Assembly: GCA_022486705.1 (NCBI GenBank)
Contig: JAKVKC010000007.1
Location: forward strand, 1 to 64,000
Source: Solobacterium sp.
GTDB taxonomy: Bacteria > Bacillota_I > Bacilli_A > Erysipelotrichales > Erysipelotrichaceae
Reading direction: 5' to 3'
DNA: 64,000 bases
Part shown: positions 1 through 8,822 of the stretch, piece by piece
Numbering within the stretch: the first letter of the stretch is position 1
Layout of the letters: every line of letters begins with the position of its first letter
Position numbers and translations under genes: made by a program
Notes under the pieces: model-generated
What the model was told of the DNA's origin: nothing
Seen by the model: the letters and a program-made list of their open reading frames with translations, nothing else
The model's database searches: none

Positions 1-30
1 GGGATTGTGTCCTAAGATCTTTTCATATGC

Positions 31-690
31 TTATTCAGCAGCGGAATCTTCACTGCCCTCTTCAGGTTCAGCAGTATCTTCATCATCTACATAGCGAATG
101 CAGATATGACGGCGGGAACCATCTCCCTCAGATTCTGTTTTGATATTATGCCATTCATTTAAAGTCTTATGAATGACTTTTCTTTCATCATTCGGCATTG
201 GATCCAATTCAACATCTACATGTGAATTCTGGACCTGCTTGCCAATTCTCTTTGCCATCATCCGGACTTTGGAATAACGTTCATCCTTGTAATGATTGAC
301 ATCGATCAGTACATCAATTCTGCTCTTGAACTCTGCATTGACAGCAGCTCTGACGACGGTATTGAAAGCAGACAGTGTCTTGCCCATCTTGCCGATCAGT
401 ACCGCGTTATTATCGGCATTGAGGTTGATGACAAAGGCATCCGGCTTTTCTTCAATGGCTACTTCGATATCCAGATCGATACCGGTAAAGTAATCGCCGA
501 GATAGTCAAACAGGAACTCTTTGACATCTCCCATTGTGTAGACTTCAGCGGAAACAGACTTTCCCAGACCAAGAAGTCCGCCTTCTTTTTCTTCTGTAAC
601 TGTGTATTTCAGATCAGAAACAGCACAGCCTTTTTCTTCTGCCGCCTGAGCAAGAAGATCTTCTAATGTTTTAGCAGTATAGACCTTCAT
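31..690 (-). CDS. jag: Jag/KhpB RNA-binding protein (Jag-N, KH, R3H)
   Basis: A 219-residue cytoplasmic RNA-binding protein of the Jag (SpoIIIJ-associated, KhpB) family. The Jag-N domain covers about residues 1-52 (note the GLLGLG motif), a KH domain about 75-150 contains the IGKMG loop, and an R3H domain about 150-205 has an Arg-x3-His pair in NDERKVIH. The tail after residue 205 is acidic. In this family the protein works with KhpA in controlling cell elongation and division through RNA binding. Its ATG shares one base with the yidC stop (TGATG), so the two are translationally coupled, the usual arrangement. It ends the rpmH-rnpA-yidC-jag operon within the window. Confidence 0.95.
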   Translation of the reverse strand: MKVYTAKTLEDLLAQAAEEKGCAVSDLKYTVTEEKEGGLLGLGKSVSAEVYTMGDVKEFLFDYLGDYFTGIDLDIEVAIEEKPDAFVINLNADNNAVLIGKMGKTLSAFNTVVRAAVNAEFKSRIDVLIDVNHYKDERYSKVRMMAKRIGKQVQNSHVDVELDPMPNDERKVIHKTLNEWHNIKTESEGDGSRRHICIRYVDDEDTAEPEEGSEDSAAE

Positions 691-1601
691 CAGCGAGCAC
701 CCTCTTTCTTAGCATTTCGATCATCAATGTATTTCTGTACAAGCAGTGTCTTAGCCACATTGACCAATGAGTTGATAGCCCAGTACAAGGACATTGCGGT
801 TGGCCACATCAAGCCGAAGATCAGGATCATGCCCATCATGTAATACTGCATGACTTTATTCTGGGTCGAAGTCTTAGCTGGCTTTGTATGATGCTTTTCA
901 GATTCTTCTTTTGCCTTCTTCTTCTGAATTGCCATTGGCGTATACATAGAGAAGAACTGACATACGCCCATGAAGATGAACATCAGGATATACATAATGG
1001 AAGCTGTATCGCCGCTGATCAGATTCTGCATACCTGCAAGCGGTGTCAGCTGCAGATCCATTCCTAAGAAAGAACCAGTAGCGACAGCATAAGATCTCTG
1101 CACAGCCATATACATAGCGATGATGACTGGGAACTGCAGGAACGTAACAAGCAGCGAGCCCATTGGATTGACATCATACTTCTTGTAGAGGGCCTGCATC
1201 TCATTTGCCTGGCGCATCTTAGATGTGTTGTCAGATCTGCCTTCATATTTCCGATTCAGTTTTTCAAGTTCCGGCTGGATCAGCTGCATCTGCTGCATGC
1301 CGATCGTTGACTTCAAGGTAGCTAAAGCCAGCAGTCCGTTGACCACGACAGTAACGACAGCGATTGCGCCGCCGACACCGATGGCCGGTGTCATATGGTT
1401 GATCCACTCTGCTAAAGGCCAGACAAAGATCGCACTGAACCAGCTCTCACTGGCCATGATATCCTGGAAGGTTGTTTCCAGTTTGATCAGTACAATACTT
1501 CCATCTGCATTCTTTGGCACGGTGCAGCCTGTCAATGTAATGGCAACTGTCAGAACAGCTAAGACAGTAAATATTTTTTTTGCTTTCGGGGTGAGTTTCA
1601 T
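690..1601 (-). CDS. yidC: YidC/OxaA membrane protein insertase (lipoprotein form)
   Basis: A 303-residue membrane insertase of the YidC/Oxa1/SpoIIIJ family, which helps proteins enter the membrane with or without SecYEG. The N terminus is a lipoprotein signal peptide with lipobox LTGC (Cys26), typical of Gram-positive YidC. Transmembrane segments follow at about residues 72-95, 150-170, 205-225 and 255-280, with the cytoplasmic hairpin between the first two. The C-terminal tail is short and basic. The gene lies 32 bases after rnpA and overlaps jag by one base, as in most Bacillota. The length is normal for the Gram-positive branch, which lacks the large proteobacterial periplasmic domain. Confidence 0.96.
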   Translation of the reverse strand: MKLTPKAKKIFTVLAVLTVAITLTGCTVPKNADGSIVLIKLETTFQDIMASESWFSAIFVWPLAEWINHMTPAIGVGGAIAVVTVVVNGLLALATLKSTIGMQQMQLIQPELEKLNRKYEGRSDNTSKMRQANEMQALYKKYDVNPMGSLLVTFLQFPVIIAMYMAVQRSYAVATGSFLGMDLQLTPLAGMQNLISGDTASIMYILMFIFMGVCQFFSMYTPMAIQKKKAKEESEKHHTKPAKTSTQNKVMQYYMMGMILIFGLMWPTAMSLYWAINSLVNVAKTLLVQKYIDDRNAKKEGAR

Positions 1602-1633
1602 TACTTCTTCTCCTTATATAAATAATATACGAA

Positions 1634-1966
1634 CTATTTAATTGTAGCCTTAATGAACAGTTTTTCCAAGTTCTTTTTATTTGCCTCATAGCTTTGATTC
1701 AGATATCCAAAGCGGACGATCAGGACCGCATCTTTTGTGCAGTCGCGAAAATCAACTAAGTCCTGGCACATCATTCTGACTTGGCGCTTATACAGATTGC
1801 GTTTTACCGCAATCCCTATTTTTTTTGAAAGCGTGATTCCGATCCGGGCCTGTTCTTCTTTTCTGTCCTTAGTATAGAGAACAAAGGAAGAATTGACATA
1901 TTTGCTGCCTTTATGGACAAGATCTTGGAATTCTTCGGCTTTCCTGACACGATTTTTTTTCTTCAT
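1634..1966 (-). CDS. rnpA: ribonuclease P protein component
   Basis: A 110-residue basic protein that supports the RNase P RNA in removing 5' leaders from pre-tRNAs. It shows the family pattern: a basic N terminus (MKKKNRVRKAEEF), a central strand region ending in RIGITLSKKIG, and the RNR-like signature as AVKRNLYKRQVRMM. It sits directly downstream of rpmH and upstream of yidC, the conserved order. A hairpin terminator separates it from rpmH, so it is probably expressed by partial read-through. The Shine-Dalgarno (GAAG) is weak, in keeping with lower expression than rpmH. Confidence 0.95.
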   Translation of the reverse strand: MKKKNRVRKAEEFQDLVHKGSKYVNSSFVLYTKDRKEEQARIGITLSKKIGIAVKRNLYKRQVRMMCQDLVDFRDCTKDAVLIVRFGYLNQSYEANKKNLEKLFIKATIK

Positions 1967-1991
1967 ATTGCTTCAGATCTTCTAAAAGTGA

Positions 1992-2013
1992 AAAAAAACC
2001 ACCGAACGGTGGT
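1992..2013 (-). terminator. terminator/attenuator between rpmH and rnpA
   Basis: On the minus strand an AACCACC/GGTGGTT hairpin with a 4-base loop is followed by eight T. It begins 3 bases after the rpmH stop and ends 26 bases before the rnpA start, so it should end most rpmH transcripts and let some continue into rnpA. Confidence 0.85.
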
Positions 2014-2015
2014 TC

Positions 2016-2150
2016 TTACGCAGACAGGACCTTTCTTCCCTTAGCTCTTCTTCTAGCTAAGACCTTGCGGCCGCCAACTGTAGCCATACGTGCTCTGAAG
2101 CCATGCGCAGCTTTTGTCTTATGCTTGCTTGGCTGGTAAGTTCTCTTCAT
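2016..2150 (-). CDS. rpmH: 50S ribosomal protein L34
   Basis: A 44-residue ribosomal protein. The translation starts [19 protein letters not shown], continues through [18 protein letters not shown] and ends KVLSA, which is diagnostic for L34 of the large subunit. The start has a strong Shine-Dalgarno (GGAGGTGG, 6 bases before ATG). A good sigma-A promoter lies 49 bases upstream and a terminator follows immediately, so it is probably made mostly as a short abundant mRNA. It heads the rpmH-rnpA-yidC-jag block. The usual neighbour dnaA is absent on the upstream side. Confidence 0.98.
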   Translation of the reverse strand: MKRTYQPSKHKTKAAHGFRARMATVGGRKVLARRRAKGRKVLSA

Positions 2151-2198
2151 TTATGCCACCTCCATTTTTTCTTTTTTGTAGAAAACAAACGCCTAAAT

Positions 2199-2227
2199 AT
2201 AATAACGATATTGAAATAAAAAGTCAA
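2199..2227 (-). promoter_or_regulatory. sigma-A promoter of rpmH
   Basis: Read on the minus strand: -35 TTGACT (2222-2227), a 17-base spacer and -10 TATTAT (2199-2204). Both hexamers are 5/6 matches to consensus at ideal spacing, 49 bases before the rpmH ATG. Confidence 0.85.
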
Positions 2228-2235
2228 TTCTCTTG

Positions 2236-2263
2236 AAAAAGCAGCTGACGGTAGGTCAGTTGC
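2236..2263 (-). terminator. terminator of the VanY-like gene
   Basis: Minus strand GCAACTGAC / GTCAGCTGC, a 9-bp stem with one mismatch and a 5-base loop, followed by TTTTT. The TGA stop of the carboxypeptidase-like gene lies inside the left arm. Confidence 0.75.
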
Positions 2264-3050
2264 TGATCTTGTAATACTCTTCAAAAGTCTCATCTGGACT
2301 GACAGCATAGATAGCATTTGCAGCATCGACACCGACATAGCGATAATGCCAAGGCATGTAGTCATAGCCAGTAATGCTTTCTTTGCCCTTTGGATAGCGG
2401 AGAATGAAGCCATATTCATGGGCATGGGCATAAAGCCACTTGCCGGCATCCGTATCCGCAAAGGCACTGGTAGGTGTTGATTGGGCGGCATCATTGGTGA
2501 AATCAATGGCCAGACCTGTCTGATGCTCAGAATATCCTGGTTTTTCAATAGCCGTTGAAGCCGGACCGTTATCGCCGCCGCCAAGCAGCTTGACTCTTGT
2601 ATTGTACAGGTCTTCCTGCTCTTTATATGTGATATAGCCAGAAGATACGATCAATGTGATACTGGCTTCTGCGGCTGCTGCTTTCATAGCTTTTGCCTGC
2701 TCTGCTGCTTCGCTCTTTAAGCGGATCGCATCGGTAGAGCTGTTCAGATATGGCGTTGAAAGTTCCGCATCGGTCGGTTCATATCCATCCGGCAGTTTAT
2801 GTGTCTTATTGACCAGGATCAGGTTGGAACTTGTGCTGGTCAGTTCCGTTGGCAGTGAGGATGCCGAAGCAGAAGAGGTGGAAACAGAAGAACTTGCCAG
2901 ATCTTCTGCAATTTTCTTGCCGATCTCATCGCGATGCAGGTTGGCATATTCAGCCAATCCCAGGAAGACCAAAGCAATGACCAGCAGAACACAGATCAGA
3001 TCGGTAGAAGTAAAATGTCTTTTATGACTGTTTTTATTTTCATTTTTCAT
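2256..3050 (-). CDS. VanY/DacB-type M15B peptidase-like protein, catalytic Glu replaced by Met
   Basis: A 264-residue membrane-anchored member of the M15B D-Ala-D-Ala carboxypeptidase family (VanY). The start at 3050 (MKNENK) has an AAAGG Shine-Dalgarno; the open frame extends 29 codons further upstream without support. One transmembrane segment lies at about residues 16-34, then a Ser/Thr-rich linker, then the peptidase domain. The zinc ligands are visible: SEHQTGLAID gives His176 and Asp183, and PWHYRYVG gives His235. The position three before that His, normally the catalytic Glu of the E-P-W-H motif, is Met232 here (DYMPWH). It may therefore be impaired, or act as a peptidoglycan-binding protein. 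It is monocistronic. Confidence 0.88.
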   Translation of the reverse strand: MKNENKNSHKRHFTSTDLICVLLVIALVFLGLAEYANLHRDEIGKKIAEDLASSSVSTSSASASSLPTELTSTSSNLILVNKTHKLPDGYEPTDAELSTPYLNSSTDAIRLKSEAAEQAKAMKAAAAEASITLIVSSGYITYKEQEDLYNTRVKLLGGGDNGPASTAIEKPGYSEHQTGLAIDFTNDAAQSTPTSAFADTDAGKWLYAHAHEYGFILRYPKGKESITGYDYMPWHYRYVGVDAANAIYAVSPDETFEEYYKISN

Positions 3051-3245
3051 AATATTAAAAACCTTTATCAGCAATCTTTCTTTTTTTATACGAACCTGCA
3101 TATTATAGCAGACTTCACATAAATATAAAAAATGCACAGAAGCTCAGTGCAAAGCAGTGCCATATATAAGAAGGATAGCCTGACCGCAGTTCATTGTTTT
3201 ATGTTATCCTTATCCCCTTCTTCCTTCAGAATCAGAAATCTGGTT

Positions 3246-3274
3246 TTTACGCTGGCCAAGGAAACCTGTATAAT
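3246..3274 (+). promoter_or_regulatory. promoter for the TPR-like gene / pth-mfd operon
   Basis: -35 TTTACG (3246-3251), 17-base spacer, -10 TATAAT (3269-3274, perfect). It lies 34 bases before the ATG at 3309 and probably drives the long run 3309-9550. Confidence 0.75.
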
Positions 3275-3308
3275 AAGATAGCGACATTTATAAAGGAGAC
3301 TGAATATT

Positions 3309-4211
3309 ATGGATATTTCATTATTAATCAATATTATGCTGTACGGTGTCATTGCAGTAATGATCGTAAATATCGTTATTACCTCAAAGAGCCAGAAAAA
3401 GAGAAAGGGACTGATCGAGCTGGTCAATACGATCAAAGATCAGGATCTTTTCTTTGAAAAAGCGGATGAGATCATGGAGGCCAATCAGGATGATGCTGAG
3501 ATCCTGAATAAAGCCAGAGTACTGACATTGTGGGGCATTGCTTATCATAAGAAGTATGAAAGATTTGAAGAAGCACTGAATGCCATTGAACTGGATAAAC
3601 TGATTGCAGTAAAGAAGGGTGCAGCTTCTATTGACATGAATGAAGATTCTTTCTTCTATATGTATCTTGGCATTCCTAACTTCCTTTATACGGATCAGAA
3701 AATGGATCTGTATCAGAAGATGGAAGATAAGATGCAGAGCGTAGATGAAGAACTGAAAGGACAGCTTGTCCGTGAAATTGCCAAGGAAACAGATAAATAC
3801 TATAAGAATGAAGATGACCGCGGCCTTGCTTTCTATGAAAAGGTATTGGATGGTAACTATGGTGAATACACCTACAGCAAGACAATGATTGGTCTGTATA
3901 AATCCATCGTGAATGCGAATGCAGCCAGGATCTATCTGGATCGCGGCGATACGGAGAAATATCAGAATACTGTTGAGATGCTGAGAGATTTTGATCAGAG
4001 CGGCGTCGGGCACAGATGGCTGGCATCGCTGGATCTGAAGGTAGAAGAAGAACAGCCGGAAGACGAAGTAGAGCCAAGCAGTGATGAAAACAATGAGACC
4101 TTTCAGATCACAGAAGATTCTGCTAAACAGGCAGATGTCGTGGATGCTGAAGTTGTAAAAGAAGAAGACAAAGAGCAGGATCCTGAAGAAAAGAAAGAAG
4201 ATCACGAATGA
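3309..4211 (+). CDS. membrane-anchored TPR-like protein of unknown function
   Basis: A 300-residue protein I do not recognise as a named family. An N-terminal transmembrane helix (about residues 4-25, hydrophobic and followed by SQKKRKG) places the rest in the cytoplasm or outside with a short lead. Residues 40-235 are helical and look like degenerate TPR repeats (for example ILNKARVLTLWGIAYHKKYERFEEALNAIE). The last 60 residues are very acidic (runs of E and D) and probably disordered. It has a good Shine-Dalgarno (AAAGGAG) and overlaps pth by 4 bases, so it is translated with it. No catalytic motif is seen. Confidence 0.8.
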   Translation: MDISLLINIMLYGVIAVMIVNIVITSKSQKKRKGLIELVNTIKDQDLFFEKADEIMEANQDDAEILNKARVLTLWGIAYHKKYERFEEALNAIELDKLIAVKKGAASIDMNEDSFFYMYLGIPNFLYTDQKMDLYQKMEDKMQSVDEELKGQLVREIAKETDKYYKNEDDRGLAFYEKVLDGNYGEYTYSKTMIGLYKSIVNANAARIYLDRGDTEKYQNTVEMLRDFDQSGVGHRWLASLDLKVEEEQPEDEVEPSSDENNETFQITEDSAKQADVVDAEVVKEEDKEQDPEEKKEDHE

Positions 4212-4783
4212 AGCTGATTGTAGGTCTTGGCAATCCCGGCAAGGAATATGAGAAGACAAGACATAACAGCGGCTTTATGGCAATGGATGTCTTGGCCGAA
4301 AAGCTTGGCGTCAGAGTAGCAAGTGAAAAATGGAATGCAATGGTCGCCAATGTGATGATCGAGGGACAGAAGATCGTCCTGATGAAACCATTGACGTATA
4401 TGAATGAAAGCGGATCTGCCGTATCACAGGCAGTTAGTTTCTATCATATTGAACCAAGTGATATTTTAGTAATGCATGATGATATGGATCTGCCGACGGG
4501 CTCCGTACGGATACGGAAGAATGGTTCAGCTGGCGGCCAGAAAGGCATGAAGTCGATCATTGAATGCCTCTCTACAAGTGAGATTGCCCGCATCCGCATT
4601 GGGGTCGGCCACAGTACGCGAGGAGATCACGAAAAGGTCCCAGACTGGGTTTTGTCCCCGGTGCCGAAAGCGGAGCAGGATGAATGGCAGGCAGCTTTGA
4701 AAGATGCTGCTGAAGCAGCGTATGCCTGGGTCTATCAGCCGATGGATAAAGTCATGAATGAGTACAATGTGAAAGTGAAGTAA
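4208..4783 (+). CDS. pth: peptidyl-tRNA hydrolase
   Basis: A 191-residue cytoplasmic esterase that recycles tRNA from drop-off peptidyl-tRNA. The family signature is clear: GLGNPGKEYEKTRHNSGF (the Asn and catalytic His), LMKPLTYMNESG, the HDDMDLP catalytic Asp, and GSAGGQKGMKSI. Length and motifs are normal. The ATG overlaps the preceding stop (ATGA), and mfd starts 11 bases downstream with its own GGAG site, giving the conserved pth-mfd pair. Confidence 0.97.
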   Translation: MKLIVGLGNPGKEYEKTRHNSGFMAMDVLAEKLGVRVASEKWNAMVANVMIEGQKIVLMKPLTYMNESGSAVSQAVSFYHIEPSDILVMHDDMDLPTGSVRIRKNGSAGGQKGMKSIIECLSTSEIARIRIGVGHSTRGDHEKVPDWVLSPVPKAEQDEWQAALKDAAEAAYAWVYQPMDKVMNEYNVKVK

Positions 4784-4794
4784 TTGGAGAATCA

Positions 4795-7700
4795 ATGTCA
4801 GAATTTCCCGCATGGTTAAGTGAAGCACTGAAACAAAATAAGGCAGTCGAAGCTTTGGACAAAGAAAAAGGACCGATTCCTGCTTCATCATTGATTGAAG
4901 AAGCACTGGTCATCTGTACTTCCTATCGCAAAAAGCCAAGACCGATCCTTGTGATCAAAGAAAATTTATACAATGCACAGCGTTTTTATGAAAGGATCTC
5001 TACCCTCCTGGATGAAAGTGAGTGTGCCCTTTTCAGTGCGGATGAATCGCTCCGTGTAGAGACAATAGCCGCAAGTCCTGAAATGACAGCAATCAAAGTA
5101 GAGACGATGGCGTCACTGCTGGAGAAGCCAAATCAGGTCACGGTCACCTGCCCTTCTGCCCTTCTGCGCCATCTGCCTCTGCCGCAGAATTTTCAGCATG
5201 GATGCATATCCCTGCATGCAGGCGATGAGATGGAGATCGATGATCTGAAGAGAAGATTGATGGCTGGCGGCTATACACAGACATCGCATGTAGATCAGCC
5301 ATTATCCTACGCCTCCCGCGGCGGTATCGTTGATGTATATTCGATCAATTATGAGAATCCGATCCGCATTGAATTCTTTGATACAGAAATTGATTCGATC
5401 CGCTTCTTTGATGTTCTGAGCCAGAAGACGGTTGAAACATTGGAAGAAGTTAAGATCGTACCGGCATCGGATGTGATATTCACGGATGATGAGATCAAAG
5501 AGATCCAGAAGAAAAGTGAAGAACTGATGAAGGGCGATATCCCTTCTGAGATCGAATCCGATCTGATGTCTTTAGAGAATCATGTGTTTGATCGTTCTAT
5601 GTATCCATATATGAGCCTGCTGGATCATACAGCAGGTATCTGGGACTATATGCAGGATCCGCTGTTTGTTTTCAGCGATAAATCTGCGATCCATGAGAAT
5701 GCAAAGCATTTTACTGAAGATACGATTGCGTATGTGCAGGAAATGGTGCAGGAAAGAAAGATGATGCCGAAGTATGCCATCTATCATGATCTGGATCATC
5801 TTCCATGCACGCATAAGATCCTTGAAGATCCCTTCATGGATAATATTTCTGCTGTTTCGGAAGTGCATCTGCCGAATGAATCGTTATCGGTAAAGCTGAA
5901 AATGATGCATCCAGACTGCCGAAATGTTCTTGCCCTGCCTGATCATGAAATGAAGAAAGTCATGGATGCATGCATTGAGAATCAGCTGAAATACAATCTG
6001 CTGATGGGCGATCAGGAACCAATCAAAGGACTGAACCTATGGATGTCAGATCTTTCACAGGGATTTTCACTGGAAGATGAGAATCTGTATGTATATACTG
6101 TTTCAGAACTGTTTGAGATCCATCATCATAAAGGAAGATACGAAAATAAATTCAGAAATGCTGAAGTGATCCATGGCTATGATGAATTGGAGCCAGGTGA
6201 TTATATTGTTCATGCGACATATGGCGTTGGCCAGTATGTTGGAATTGAGACACGGGAGATCCAAGGTGTTAAAAGAGACTTTTTAAAATGCATCTATCGC
6301 GGCAATGCCGAACTGCTTGTACCATTGGAACAGTTCCGTCTGGTACGCAAGTTTGTATCGCGTGAAGGTGTTGTGCCGCGGCTGAATAAACTTGGCAGCG
6401 GTGATTGGGAAAAGACAAAGAAAAAGCTGCAGGAGAATGTTGAAGACATTGCCGCAAGACTGATCGCATTGTATGCAAATCGTGAGGAACATATCGGGCA
6501 TGCCTTTTCACCAGATACAGAACTGTCGCGCAAGTTCGAAAATGAATTTGATTATGAACTGACACCGGATCAGAAGCAGGCAGTGATCGAGATCAAAAAA
6601 GATATGGAATCCAGCAAGCCGATGGATCGTCTGGTGTGCGGCGATGTTGGTTTCGGCAAAACAGAAGTTGCCGTATGTGCTTCGTTTAAAGCTGTCTCTG
6701 ATGGCATGCAGACAGCGGTACTGTGCCCGACAACGATCTTAGCTGAACAGCATCTTCATACCTTCCAGGATCGTTATAAAGGATATCCCGTAACCATTAA
6801 AGTATTGGATCGCTTTGTGCCGGATAAAGAAGTCAAGCAGACATTGAAAGATCTGAAAGCAGGCAGAGTGGATATTCTGATCGGAACGCATCGTCTGCTG
6901 TCAAAGGATATTGTCTTTAAGAACTTAGGACTGCTTGTCGTTGATGAAGAGCAGCGCTTTGGGGTAGAACATAAAGAACGCATTAAAGAAATGAAGAATG
7001 GCATTGATGTCCTGACGCTCAGTGCAACACCGATCCCGCGTACCCTGCAGATGTCATTGGTCGGCATCCGTCAGCTGTCGCAGCTGGAGACACCGCCGAT
7101 GAACCGCTATTCTGTGCAGACCTATGTGGTTGAAAAGAATCAGGGACTGATCGTTGATGCGATTGAAAAAGAGCTCAGCCGCAAAGGACAGGTATTCTAT
7201 CTGTACAATAATATCGAACAGATCTATAACATTGCCCGCACCCTGCAGACAAAGATCCCGGAAGCGAATATCGGTGTTGTCCATGGGCAGATGAATCGTG
7301 AAGATATTGAAGATACAATGATGCGCTTCAATGATCATAAGATCGATGTACTTGTGTGTACGACAATTGTTGAGAATGGCATTGATGTACCGAATGCAAA
7401 TACGATCTTAATTGACAATGCACAGGATTTCGGTCTGGCTCAGATCTATCAGATCAAAGGAAGAGTCGGCAGATCCAACCGTCTTGCGTATGCCTATCTG
7501 ATGATCCCGCCGCGCAGGCAATTATCAGAAATAGCCCAGAAAAGACTGCAGGCAGTGAAAGAATTTGCCAGATTGGGATCGGGATATAAGATTGCCATGC
7601 GAGATCTGACGATCCGCGGTGCCGGAGATCTTTTAGGTCCTTCCCAGTCAGGCTTTATTGATACGGTAGGCATTGATATGTACATTGAAATGCTGGAAGA

Positions 7701-8208
7701 AGCTATTGCGGCAAAGAAAGAAGGCCGTGAAGCAAAGCCCGTCATCAATGAGACACATGCCGCAAACATTCAGAAGACAAGTTATATTCCGAAAGAATTT
7801 GCACCGGATGATTATGATAAACTGGCAATGTATCAGAAGATCGATGAAGCAAAGGACAGTCAGGAACTGAGCGAATATCAGAAGATCGTGGAAGATCAGT
7901 TCGGCCGCCTGCCGAATGAAGTGAATGCCCTGTTCATGAAAAAGCATCTGGATCTGCTGCTGAGCGATCCGGATATTCAGGCATATCACGAACTGAAGAA
8001 CAAGAATGAGATTACTTTCTCTTCTCTATTCTCAGAAAAAGCAGATGGCGTAAAACTGTTTGAAGACTTTACGAAGATCTCAAAGGACGCTGCCTTAAGA
8101 TATACTGATAAAAAGATCACGGTATCCTATCCAAAAGGAAAAGATGATCTGTCTTTGGCAATTGCCCTGATTCAAAAAGCAAAGGAAGATATAAAACATG
8201 CGAATTGA
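4795..8208 (+). CDS. mfd: transcription-repair coupling factor Mfd
   Basis: An 1137-residue SF2 DNA translocase that dislodges RNA polymerase stalled at lesions and recruits UvrA. Visible parts: the UvrB-like N-terminal half (about 1-340), the RNA-polymerase-interacting domain around residues 460-530 ([18 protein letters not shown]), the helicase core with Walker [10 protein letters not shown] (about 615-623), the Walker B/DEEQ box VVDEEQRFG (about 716) and [10 protein letters not shown], and the C-terminal TRCF domain. Length is standard. It overlaps rqcP by 11 bases. Confidence 0.98.
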   Translation: MSEFPAWLSEALKQNKAVEALDKEKGPIPASSLIEEALVICTSYRKKPRPILVIKENLYNAQRFYERISTLLDESECALFSADESLRVETIAASPEMTAIKVETMASLLEKPNQVTVTCPSALLRHLPLPQNFQHGCISLHAGDEMEIDDLKRRLMAGGYTQTSHVDQPLSYASRGGIVDVYSINYENPIRIEFFDTEIDSIRFFDVLSQKTVETLEEVKIVPASDVIFTDDEIKEIQKKSEELMKGDIPSEIESDLMSLENHVFDRSMYPYMSLLDHTAGIWDYMQDPLFVFSDKSAIHENAKHFTEDTIAYVQEMVQERKMMPKYAIYHDLDHLPCTHKILEDPFMDNISAVSEVHLPNESLSVKLKMMHPDCRNVLALPDHEMKKVMDACIENQLKYNLLMGDQEPIKGLNLWMSDLSQGFSLEDENLYVYTVSELFEIHHHKGRYENKFRNAEVIHGYDELEPGDYIVHATYGVGQYVGIETREIQGVKRDFLKCIYRGNAELLVPLEQFRLVRKFVSREGVVPRLNKLGSGDWEKTKKKLQENVEDIAARLIALYANREEHIGHAFSPDTELSRKFENEFDYELTPDQKQAVIEIKKDMESSKPMDRLVCGDVGFGKTEVAVCASFKAVSDGMQTAVLCPTTILAEQHLHTFQDRYKGYPVTIKVLDRFVPDKEVKQTLKDLKAGRVDILIGTHRLLSKDIVFKNLGLLVVDEEQRFGVEHKERIKEMKNGIDVLTLSATPIPRTLQMSLVGIRQLSQLETPPMNRYSVQTYVVEKNQGLIVDAIEKELSRKGQVFYLYNNIEQIYNIARTLQTKIPEANIGVVHGQMNREDIEDTMMRFNDHKIDVLVCTTIVENGIDVPNANTILIDNAQDFGLAQIYQIKGRVGRSNRLAYAYLMIPPRRQLSEIAQKRLQAVKEFARLGSGYKIAMRDLTIRGAGDLLGPSQSGFIDTVGIDMYIEMLEEAIAAKKEGREAKPVINETHAANIQKTSYIPKEFAPDDYDKLAMYQKIDEAKDSQELSEYQKIVEDQFGRLPNEVNALFMKKHLDLLLSDPDIQAYHELKNKNEITFSSLFSEKADGVKLFEDFTKISKDAALRYTDKKITVSYPKGKDDLSLAIALIQKAKEDIKHAN

Positions 8209-8464
8209 TAAGTATCTGAAAGCAGCCAGGATCTTAAAAAGAAGAACGATCTCCAAAGAACTGGCAATGAATCAGCGCGTTGAGATCAACGGCAGAAGTG
8301 TTAAGCCATCGCATGAAGTCAATGCGGGAGATACAGTGGCTGTGACCTTCGGCAATCGGCGCTTGGAGATCAAAGTGATCAGCACGCAGGAAGCGAAGAA
8401 AAAAGCGGATGCGGCAGAAATGTATGAAGTGATCGGGGAAACGCGCGTCGCAGAAGAAAAATAA
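8198..8464 (+). CDS. rqcP: S4-domain ribosome quality control protein RqcP (YabO/Hsp15-like)
   Basis: An 88-residue RNA-binding protein, essentially one S4 domain: [19 protein letters not shown] at the N terminus, then GRSVKPSHEVNAGDTV. The family (YabO, now RqcP) binds 50S-peptidyl-tRNA complexes and supports RqcH in C-terminal alanine tailing of stalled chains. It starts inside the end of mfd, the same neighbourhood as in Bacillus. The C-terminal 20 residues are charged, as usual. Assigned from family and context. Confidence 0.9.
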   Translation: MRIDKYLKAARILKRRTISKELAMNQRVEINGRSVKPSHEVNAGDTVAVTFGNRRLEIKVISTQEAKKKADAAEMYEVIGETRVAEEK

Positions 8465-8473
8465 TGTTAAAAT
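8465..8473 (+). promoter_or_regulatory. possible extended -10 promoter before the divIC-like gene
   Basis: TGTTAAAAT forms an extended -10 (TG-N-TAAAAT) 22 bases before the ATG at 8496. No convincing -35 is seen, so it is a candidate only. Confidence 0.35.
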
Positions 8474-8495
8474 AAAACAGAAGAAAGGAACATCC

Positions 8496-8822
8496 ATGAC
8501 AGCAGGAAGAAGAAAGAACAGCAGGAAACCAAAGCGCAGACTGACACCGATGACAAAGATCATCTGCATCATTGCTTTATGTGCATCTGTTTTTATGCTG
8601 TGGGGTGTTCTGAAAGAAGTCATCACGACGATCAATCTGCAGAGACAGCTGACGGAAGTACAGGCAGAACTGCAGAAAGTAACAGACGAGAATACATATC
8701 TGAACAGTGAGAAGACAAAGCTGCAGGATCCGGATTATGTTGAGAATTATGCCCGCGGAAAATACATGCTGTCAAAAGACGGAGAACAGATTTTTCATCT
8801 GCCGGAGGATACCGATAAATGA
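8496..8822 (+). CDS. DivIC/FtsB-like septum formation initiator
   Basis: A 108-residue single-pass division protein. The N terminus is basic (RRKNSRKPKRR), a transmembrane helix lies at about residues 24-45, and a coiled coil follows at about 45-72 (leucine heptads in RQLTEVQAELQKVTDENTYL). The ending DYVENYARGKYMLSKDGEQIF is the typical DivIC/FtsB pattern. In Bacillota it bridges FtsL and DivIB in the divisome. It follows rqcP, the conserved neighbour. The stop overlaps the next start (ATGA). Confidence 0.88.
   Translation: MTAGRRKNSRKPKRRLTPMTKIICIIALCASVFMLWGVLKEVITTINLQRQLTEVQAELQKVTDENTYLNSEKTKLQDPDYVENYARGKYMLSKDGEQIFHLPEDTDK

Noticed and set aside
3204-3215. Two adjacent TTATCC hexamers as DnaA boxes
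   Set aside because: Each matches only part of TTATCCACA, there is no cluster, and no dnaA gene is near.
3384-4259. 291-residue minus-strand open frame opposite the TPR-like gene and pth start
   Set aside because: Hydrophobic, Phe/Ile-rich shadow of an acidic, lysine-rich gene; no ribosome site and conflicts with two good genes.
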